7,647 nt of DNA, taken from assembly GCA_903868035.1 (NCBI GenBank), contig CAIPTQ010000135.1, positions 1-7,647 on the forward strand, given 5' to 3'. Origin of the DNA: an uncultured Phycisphaerales bacterium. GTDB lineage: Bacteria > Planctomycetota > Phycisphaerae > WQYP01. The position numbers were made by a program, and so were the translations under genes. Positions 1-4,868 of the stretch are shown piece by piece; position 1 is the first letter of the stretch; each line of letters begins with the position of its first letter. The notes under the pieces were generated by a model that saw only the letters and a list, made by a program, of their open reading frames with translations, did not search any database and had not been told where the DNA came from.

Positions 1-813
1 CCACTCAAGGAAACGGAACGGGAGAAACTCTACGACGACGTTGTTTATCAAATCACACTACGCACTATTCACGAGCTATTCGAAGCGGATGCCATTGATG
101 TGCTGGATGTGGTTGTTTTTAACGGCTGGGTTTCATCAACTGACCGCACCACCGGCAATATTGCCCATGCGTGCATTGTCTCCCTGCAAGCGGTAAAAGC
201 CGAATTCCTTACATTTAATCTCGCCCAAATTGACCCCAAGGCGTGTTTCAAACGACTGAAAGGCGTCGGTAGTTCCCAGTTACACAGCATCACACCTGTG
301 CCACCGGTGATGGCTTTGAACCGTCAGGACAAGCGTTTTGTGTCAAGCTACGAGGTCGCAAACACATTGGACAGTGGCAGCAACCTTGCCGGTATGGATT
401 GGGAAGACTTCGAACACCTTGTTCGCGAGGTATTCGAAAAGGAATTTAGTCATGATGGTGCCGAGGTAAAAGTTACGCGCGCCAGCCGGGACGGTGGCGT
501 GGACGCCGTTGTCTTCGACCCCGACCCGATTCACGGCGGAAAAACCATCATTCAAGCCAAGCGATATGTAAATACCGTTGGCGTTTCAGCCGTGCGTGAT
601 CTTTTTGGAACCGTCATGAACGAAGGAGCCATGAAGGGCATACTAGTCACTACCGCCGATTACGGGCCTGATTCGTATGAGTTCGTCAAGAACAAGCCTT
701 TGGTGCTGATTAGCGGATCGCAGTTGCTGTATTTGCTGGAAAAACACGGCCACAAAGCACGAATCGACTTGGAGGAGGCACGGAGAATGGAGCAAGCCCG
801 GAAAGAACGATAA
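1..813 (+). CDS. Restriction endonuclease-like protein with Mrr-type catalytic domain (5' partial)
   Basis: The frame is open from the first base to a TAA at 811-813, so the gene starts upstream of the window; 270 residues are visible. Residues about 131-230 form an Mrr-type PD-(D/E)XK nuclease domain. It opens with GMDWEDFEHLVREVF, where E138 is a likely helix-1 acid, followed by ASRDGGVDAVVFDP with D168 as a metal ligand. Next come the QAK motif (Q185, K187) and the hallmark stretch VGVSAVRDLFGTVMNEGA. The domain closes with ILVTTADYG and a leucine-rich LISGSQLLYLL helix. Mrr-type enzymes cleave DNA, often modified DNA, in the cytoplasm. Residues 1-115 (KLYDDVVYQITLRTIHELFE, VVVFNGWVSSTD) form a separate N-terminal region that I remember from a common family of longer 'restriction endonuclease' proteins, where more sequence precedes it. 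Target specificity cannot be read here. No methyltransferase is visible. Two in-register stop-like triplets (TAATGA) end the gene. GC is about 45-50%, lower than the right half of the window. Confidence 0.85.
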   Translation, partial: PLKETEREKLYDDVVYQITLRTIHELFEADAIDVLDVVVFNGWVSSTDRTTGNIAHACIVSLQAVKAEFLTFNLAQIDPKACFKRLKGVGSSQLHSITPVPPVMALNRQDKRFVSSYEVANTLDSGSNLAGMDWEDFEHLVREVFEKEFSHDGAEVKVTRASRDGGVDAVVFDPDPIHGGKTIIQAKRYVNTVGVSAVRDLFGTVMNEGAMKGILVTTADYGPDSYEFVKNKPLVLISGSQLLYLLEKHGHKARIDLEEARRMEQARKER

Positions 814-846
814 TGACGATTGTAGCATATCGAAGTGCGATGGGGC

Positions 847-852
847 TATAAT
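847..852 (+). promoter_or_regulatory. Probable -10 box of the rmuC promoter
   Basis: A perfect sigma-70-type TATAAT lies in the 64-bp gap upstream of rmuC. Transcription would start near 859, giving a leader of about 20 nt that contains the ribosome binding site. No good -35 hexamer is found at 16-18 bp. The best TTG-containing match (TTGTAG, 820-825) is 21 bp away, which is too far, and there is no extended -10 TG. The promoter is plausible from the box and its position, but strength and sigma factor are uncertain. Confidence 0.45.
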
Positions 853-866
853 CAGGCTAGCAAATT

Positions 867-871
867 GGAGG
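867..871 (+). promoter_or_regulatory. Ribosome binding site of rmuC
   Basis: GGAGG lies 6 nt before the ATG at 878, an ideal Shine-Dalgarno spacing. It fixes the start codon of rmuC. The two other genes with their 5' ends near or in the window show no comparable site. Confidence 0.8.
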
Positions 872-877
872 ATCACT

Positions 878-2605
878 ATGGACATTATCAGTGTCGTTGT
901 GGGAGTGGTGTTTGGGGCGGCGGTAGGGGTGATCGTCGGATGGTTGCTGGCTGATCGCAAAGGGCGAGCCGCCGTTGCTGCGGCGGAGACGGCGAAGGCG
1001 GTCGTTGAGCAGCGGATGACAAATCTGGAAGTAGAGTTGGCGCGACAGGCCGGCGAGCGGACAAGGGAAGTCGAGGAGCATGGTGCTTTGCTCAAGCAGC
1101 GCGAGACTGTTATCGAGGAACTTCGCGGGCGACTGGGAAGCATCGAGAAGCTTCATTCGGCGGCGGAGGCGGCATTGCTTGCCAGCCAGCAAGGGATGGA
1201 AGAGAAACGTCGCGAACTCGACCAAGCTAATGGCAAACTGCGTGAGGCGGCGGATGCCCGGGCCTTGCAGGCGGCGGCGGAGGAAAAAGCGGCCGGATTG
1301 AGCGGCGAGATGGCGCGACGCGAATCCGAATACATCGGGCAGTTGAGTGAATTGAAAAAGGCGCTGGCGGCACTGGAAGCCGAGGCCGATAGATTGCGAA
1401 ACGAATCGGCGGAAGCACGGAATCAATATACGGCCGCGAGTGGAGCACTAAAGGCCAGTCAGGATAATATCGCCGAGCAGAGGAAACTCATTGAGGATGC
1501 AAATCAGAAGATGTCAGCTGCGTTCGCGGAGGTAAGCCGCGGCGCACTGGAACGTGCAGGCGTCACCTTCCTTGAAATGGCCAAAGCGAAATTTGAGACG
1601 CTTTCTGCCGAAGCTGGCGGAGCTCTTGATCAACGTAAAGAGCAGATCGCCACTCTGCTCAAGCCGATGGAAGAAATATTGGGAACCTATCAGAAACGGT
1701 TGGCCGAGATAGAAGCCGCGCGTACGTCCGCCTACGGGGATTTGCTCAAGCAACTCGGTGGCATGTCGGAATCGCAGCGCGCCCTGGCGGTCCAGACGAC
1801 CCATTTGGCGACGGCATTGAAGAAATCAAACGTCCGCGGGCGGTGGGGCGAGATTGCGCTGGAACGTCTGGTGGAAATGTCCGGCATGACGGAACATGTG
1901 GATTATTCGCTACAGGAATCATTGCGAACCGAAGACGGTTTGATGCGCCCGGACATGATCGTGAAGTTTGCCGGCAATAGAAACGTGGTCATCGACAGCA
2001 AGGCGGTGATGGCGGCATTTCTTGATGCCGCAGCCGCGGTCGATGAGGCGGTGCGGACGGCGCATTTGCAGGCCCATGCCAGAAATGTGCGATCGCGCGT
2101 GGATGATCTGTCCAGCAAGGCGTATTGGAATCAATTCGAGGTCACGCCGGAGTTCACAGTATTATTTTTGCCGGGGGAGAGTTTTCTGTATGCGGCATGT
2201 GATCAGGATCCGGAGTTGATTCAATATGCAATTTCAAAACGCGTGCTTCTGGCTACGCCGACCACACTCATCGGACTTTTGCGAACTGTGGAACTTGGCT
2301 GGCGACAAGAGGAGATCAGTCAGAATGCCCAGATGATACGGACCTTAGGAGTGGAGATTTATGATCGCCTCGCGACTCTTGCGGACCATCTGACGAAACT
2401 CGGCAAATCCCTCGATGGGGCGGTCGACAACTTCAATAAAGTTGTTGGTACCGTTGAAGGGCGGGTTCTCGTTAGTGCGCGAAAGATGGGTGAACTTGGT
2501 GCCAGGAGTGAAAAAGCAATCGGTAATGTGGATGTAGTTGAAAAGCGATCTCGCGAGTTTTCGGATGCGCTACATCCGGAAAAATCTCCCCTTCTTCCGG
2601 AATAA
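878..2605 (+). CDS. rmuC: DNA recombination protein RmuC
   Basis: This 575-residue protein belongs to the RmuC family, known in E. coli for limiting recombination at short inverted repeats; its biochemical activity is poorly defined. Residues about 3-25 form one hydrophobic segment (VVVGVVFGAAVGVIVGWLL) that should anchor it in the inner membrane. A long Ala/Glu/Lys/Arg-rich coiled coil follows to about residue 300. The conserved RmuC domain spans roughly 300-545, with NVRGRWGE at 318-325, RPDM at 357-360, VVIDSK at 370-375, LSSKAYW, FLPGES, LLATPTTLIGLLRTV and the closing LGKSLDGAVDNFNKVVG. The residues P358, D359, D373 and K375 fit a PD-(D/E)XK nuclease-like pattern, which has been predicted for this family. 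It is about 100 residues longer than E. coli RmuC, mainly in the coiled coil. The start is set by GGAGG 6 nt upstream. It lies 64 bp after the nuclease-like gene, in the same direction. Stop TAA at 2603-2605. Confidence 0.95.
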   Translation: MDIISVVVGVVFGAAVGVIVGWLLADRKGRAAVAAAETAKAVVEQRMTNLEVELARQAGERTREVEEHGALLKQRETVIEELRGRLGSIEKLHSAAEAALLASQQGMEEKRRELDQANGKLREAADARALQAAAEEKAAGLSGEMARRESEYIGQLSELKKALAALEAEADRLRNESAEARNQYTAASGALKASQDNIAEQRKLIEDANQKMSAAFAEVSRGALERAGVTFLEMAKAKFETLSAEAGGALDQRKEQIATLLKPMEEILGTYQKRLAEIEAARTSAYGDLLKQLGGMSESQRALAVQTTHLATALKKSNVRGRWGEIALERLVEMSGMTEHVDYSLQESLRTEDGLMRPDMIVKFAGNRNVVIDSKAVMAAFLDAAAAVDEAVRTAHLQAHARNVRSRVDDLSSKAYWNQFEVTPEFTVLFLPGESFLYAACDQDPELIQYAISKRVLLATPTTLIGLLRTVELGWRQEEISQNAQMIRTLGVEIYDRLATLADHLTKLGKSLDGAVDNFNKVVGTVEGRVLVSARKMGELGARSEKAIGNVDVVEKRSREFSDALHPEKSPLLPE

Positions 2606-2636
2606 ATAATACCACGGTTCGCTTCGATTACTACAA

Positions 2637-2652
2637 AGTTGCTTCAGCGACT
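2637..2652 (-). terminator. Weak hairpin, possible terminator of the NuoL-like gene
   Basis: In the 79-bp convergent gap, AGTTGC TTCA GCGACT can form a 6-bp stem (one G-T wobble) with a four-base loop. Read on the - strand it is followed by a short T-containing run (TTTGTAGT); on the + strand no T-run follows. It could end - strand transcription about 33 bp past the stop codon at 2685. The stem is short and the tail poor, so this is tentative. Nothing else recognisable is seen in 2606-2684. Confidence 0.25.
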
Positions 2653-2684
2653 ATCAACGTCATTCAGAAGAAACCCACGTCGGC

Positions 2685-4769
2685 TCATCCTTCCGCTCGC
2701 TCGCCGTCTTGACCGGGCTCATCTTCACCTCGCTCCGGCGGTGGACTGGCATGCTGGTGGGAGTGCTCCGCACGTGCCGCCAGCGCCATACCCAGCGCCA
2801 GCACACGCGCCGCCAGCTTCATCACCATCCGCCCCAGCCTTTCCAGCACCCCCGTCAGCCGCGCCGCCAGCAGCACCGCCGGCAGCAGCAAGCCCTCGTA
2901 AAGCTCATCAAAAAACATCCGCTCCCGCAGCCAGTAATCCACCACCTTCACCACCGGCAGCCGCCGCAGCCGGTCCGCAAACGCCAGGCCGTCCATATAC
3001 ACAAACGCCGCCGTCGCCAGCCCCAGAAAAGCCCAGCCGGTGTCGCGGATGACGATGGCCAGGGCGACGTCCGAACCGGTGAGCACCAGCGCGGGCGCGC
3101 CCGCATGGGGCAGCAGAATCGTGGGGATGCTCTTGCCGATGAGCGGGAGAAGCCCCGCGAAATCGTACGACCATCCCGCGTAAAAACCCGTCAAAATGAT
3201 GATGGGCAGCGTCAAAAACGGCGCTTCGTGCGCCGCCTCGTACAACTTCGCATTCCGGCTCGTGCCCGCGAACGTCAGCCACCACCAGCGCCCCATCCCC
3301 AGCGCCGTGATGTACGTGAACGCCGCCGGCAGGTAATACAGCAGCAGTTGATAATGCCGGCCGCCGACGGCCTGCAGCGCGTGGGCGTAGTCATACACGC
3401 ACGCCAGGCCCAGGTTGGTCGAATACGCGCCCGAGAACCACGGCGCGCCGCCCAGCGCCAGCACCGCCAGCAGCGACCCCACCGCCGTGATCGGGAAGCG
3501 CTTCCACAGCCCGCCCATCTGCCGCAGGTCCGCCGTGCCCAGCCCGTGCATGACCGTCCCGGCGGCCAGGAACAGCCCGGTCTTGGCGAAACCGTGCGTG
3601 AACAGTTGCAGGATGCCCGCCTGATAGCCGCCGGCGCCCAGGAACAACAGCACATAGCCGCCCTGCGACACCGTGGACCACGCCAGTATCTTGCGCAGGT
3701 CCGTCTGCACTAGTGCGACGCCCGCGCCGGCCATCAGCGTCACGCATCCCACCACCGCCGCGATCAGGCGGGCGTCGAGCGTCAGGATCGGATAAACCCG
3801 CGCCAGCAGACACACGCCCGCCATCAGCATCGCCGCCGTCACCAGTGCGGTCACGGCCGCCGGCGCCTCGGCGGCATCATGCAGCCACGTCTGAAACGGA
3901 AACTGCGCCAGCCGCGCCAATGCCGCCACCAGAAAACAAATGCCCGCCCACGTCAGCCAGTGCATTTGCAGGAAGCCTTCCCCGCCGGGCATCACCAGAA
4001 ACTCGGACGACTGCACATTGCTGGCCTGCCGGACCGACGCCGACAGAATCGACGCGCCCCGGTCATCGAAAAACGCCAGCCCCGCCAGCGATCCGCTGTG
4101 CAGCACCAGGATCCCCAGACCCAGCAGAAACGCCGCGCTCCCGGCGGCCTGCATCAGGTACATCCGCAGGCCCGCCGCCTTCCCCGGCACGCCCAGACGC
4201 AGCAGGAAAAACGCCGCCAGGCTCAGGAACTCCCCGAAGATCAACATCTGCGCCAGCGAGTTGGCCAAAAGCAGCCCCAGCACCGCAAAATTCAGCAGCC
4301 CCAGCAGGGCAAACATCCGCGGCTTGTGGGCATCATCCGCCAGACTCCCCAGGGCGAAAACCTGCACCAGCACATTCAGCAGCGTAAAAACCATGAACAT
4401 GACGATGGTCAGCGAGTCGATCAGGCAGCCGATGGTCAGGCCGTCGGAAGCACGCGGAGCCACCGCGGCGGGCGGCGCGGGCGTCGTCAGCCCCCCCGCC
4501 GCCGCCGGAGCCGCCGGCAGTTGCACCCAGCGGTACGTGAACGCCTCAACGTAGTTGGGCTGATTGAACCCGTCCTTGGCCACCCACTGCACCAGCGCCC
4601 CTAGCGCCAGCCCAAAAGCGGCCACGGCAAAAGTCACCCCCACCACCCCCGCCCATTGCCCCCGCCGCCCCATCCGCCGCCCCCACAAAAACAGCACAAT
4701 ACCCGCCACCAGCGGCAATAATGCCGCGGCGAGGAGGGAATTAAGCACGGTAAGCCAAGCCATGCCCAT
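2685..4769 (-). CDS. NuoL/NdhF-like proton-conducting membrane protein (divergent, orphan)
   Basis: A polytopic membrane protein of about 694 residues, related to subunit L (ND5) of Complex I and the Mrp-type antiporter family. The core motifs are present: AQFPFQTWLHDAAEAPAAVTALV (288-310), QTDLRKILAWSTVSQGGYVLL (355-374), QLFTHGFAKTGLFLAAG (388-404) and QMGGLWKRFP. A C-terminal part (VVDYWLRERMFFDELYEGLL) resembles the ND5 C-terminal region that leads to the lateral helix; a hydrophilic His/Pro/Glu tail follows. E180 matches E144 of E. coli NuoL, and H392 and K396 match H338 and K342. By eye, K229 becomes R286, H254 becomes T311, H334 becomes Q388 and K399-D400 becomes T451-N452. I chose ATG 4769 (ATG 4763 is equally possible); an upstream TTG at 4799 lies at the edge of a repeat. 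No clear Shine-Dalgarno is seen. No other nuo/mrp genes or a DabA-like partner are in the window, so the exact role is open. GC is very high (77% in one 60-bp hand count). Confidence 0.85.
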   Translation of the reverse strand: MGMAWLTVLNSLLAAALLPLVAGIVLFLWGRRMGRRGQWAGVVGVTFAVAAFGLALGALVQWVAKDGFNQPNYVEAFTYRWVQLPAAPAAAGGLTTPAPPAAVAPRASDGLTIGCLIDSLTIVMFMVFTLLNVLVQVFALGSLADDAHKPRMFALLGLLNFAVLGLLLANSLAQMLIFGEFLSLAAFFLLRLGVPGKAAGLRMYLMQAAGSAAFLLGLGILVLHSGSLAGLAFFDDRGASILSASVRQASNVQSSEFLVMPGGEGFLQMHWLTWAGICFLVAALARLAQFPFQTWLHDAAEAPAAVTALVTAAMLMAGVCLLARVYPILTLDARLIAAVVGCVTLMAGAGVALVQTDLRKILAWSTVSQGGYVLLFLGAGGYQAGILQLFTHGFAKTGLFLAAGTVMHGLGTADLRQMGGLWKRFPITAVGSLLAVLALGGAPWFSGAYSTNLGLACVYDYAHALQAVGGRHYQLLLYYLPAAFTYITALGMGRWWWLTFAGTSRNAKLYEAAHEAPFLTLPIIILTGFYAGWSYDFAGLLPLIGKSIPTILLPHAGAPALVLTGSDVALAIVIRDTGWAFLGLATAAFVYMDGLAFADRLRRLPVVKVVDYWLRERMFFDELYEGLLLPAVLLAARLTGVLERLGRMVMKLAARVLALGMALAARAEHSHQHASPPPERGEDEPGQDGERAEG

Positions 4770-4797
4770 TAGTGTTGTCGGGATGCGGGGCGGCGTC

Positions 4798-4830
4798 AAT
4801 GGGTTCGTAGTACAGGCTTTAGCCTGTCGT
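4798..4830 (+). repeat. REP-like palindromic repeat, copy 1
   Basis: This 33-bp element is identical to the one at 4836-4868, in the same orientation with a 38-bp period. It has a GTAG tetranucleotide (4807-4810) one base before the perfect palindrome ACAGGCTTTAGCCTGT (4812-4827). A GTAG or GGAG foot beside a palindrome is the signature of REP elements mobilised by REP-associated tyrosine transposases; calling this element REP-like is inference. As RNA, the practical fold is a 6-bp stem with a 4-nt loop and no U-tract, so it is not a typical intrinsic terminator. It fills the space just upstream of the NuoL-like gene. Confidence 0.8.
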
Positions 4831-4835
4831 CAATG

Positions 4836-4868
4836 AATGGGTTCGTAGTACAGGCTTTAGCCTGTCGT
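4836..4868 (+). repeat. REP-like palindromic repeat, copy 2, overlapping the 3' end of gcvP
   Basis: This is the second identical 33-bp copy, with GTAG at 4845-4848 and the palindrome at 4850-4865. It overlaps gcvP: the gcvP stop TAA (4859-4857 on the - strand) sits at the loop of the palindrome, and the last three codons (Thr-Thr-Gly) also lie within the element. Five bases separate it from copy 1. Confidence 0.8.

Noticed and set aside
100..813. GTG at 100 as the start of the nuclease-like gene
   Set aside because: The frame is open to position 1 and the upstream residues (KLYDDVVYQITLRTIHELFE) belong to the recalled family, so the gene is truncated by the window.
2709..4604. Long + strand open frames opposite the NuoL-like gene
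   Set aside because: They are Arg/Pro/Gln-rich, have no recognisable motifs, and are explained by high-GC antisense frames of a well-supported gene.
4770..4799. TTG start at 4799 for the NuoL-like gene
   Set aside because: This TTG overlaps the edge of repeat copy 1 and would add a Pro-rich MTPPRIPTTL extension. ATG codons at 4769 and 4763 directly precede the first membrane helix.
4812..4865. The palindromes as a rho-independent terminator after gcvP
   Set aside because: The stem is about 6-7 bp and no T-run follows on either strand, so intrinsic termination is not supported.
4798..4868. Two 33-bp direct repeats resembling the start of a CRISPR array
   Set aside because: Only two copies exist, the gap between them is 5 bp, and there is no spacer-sized unique sequence or cas gene.
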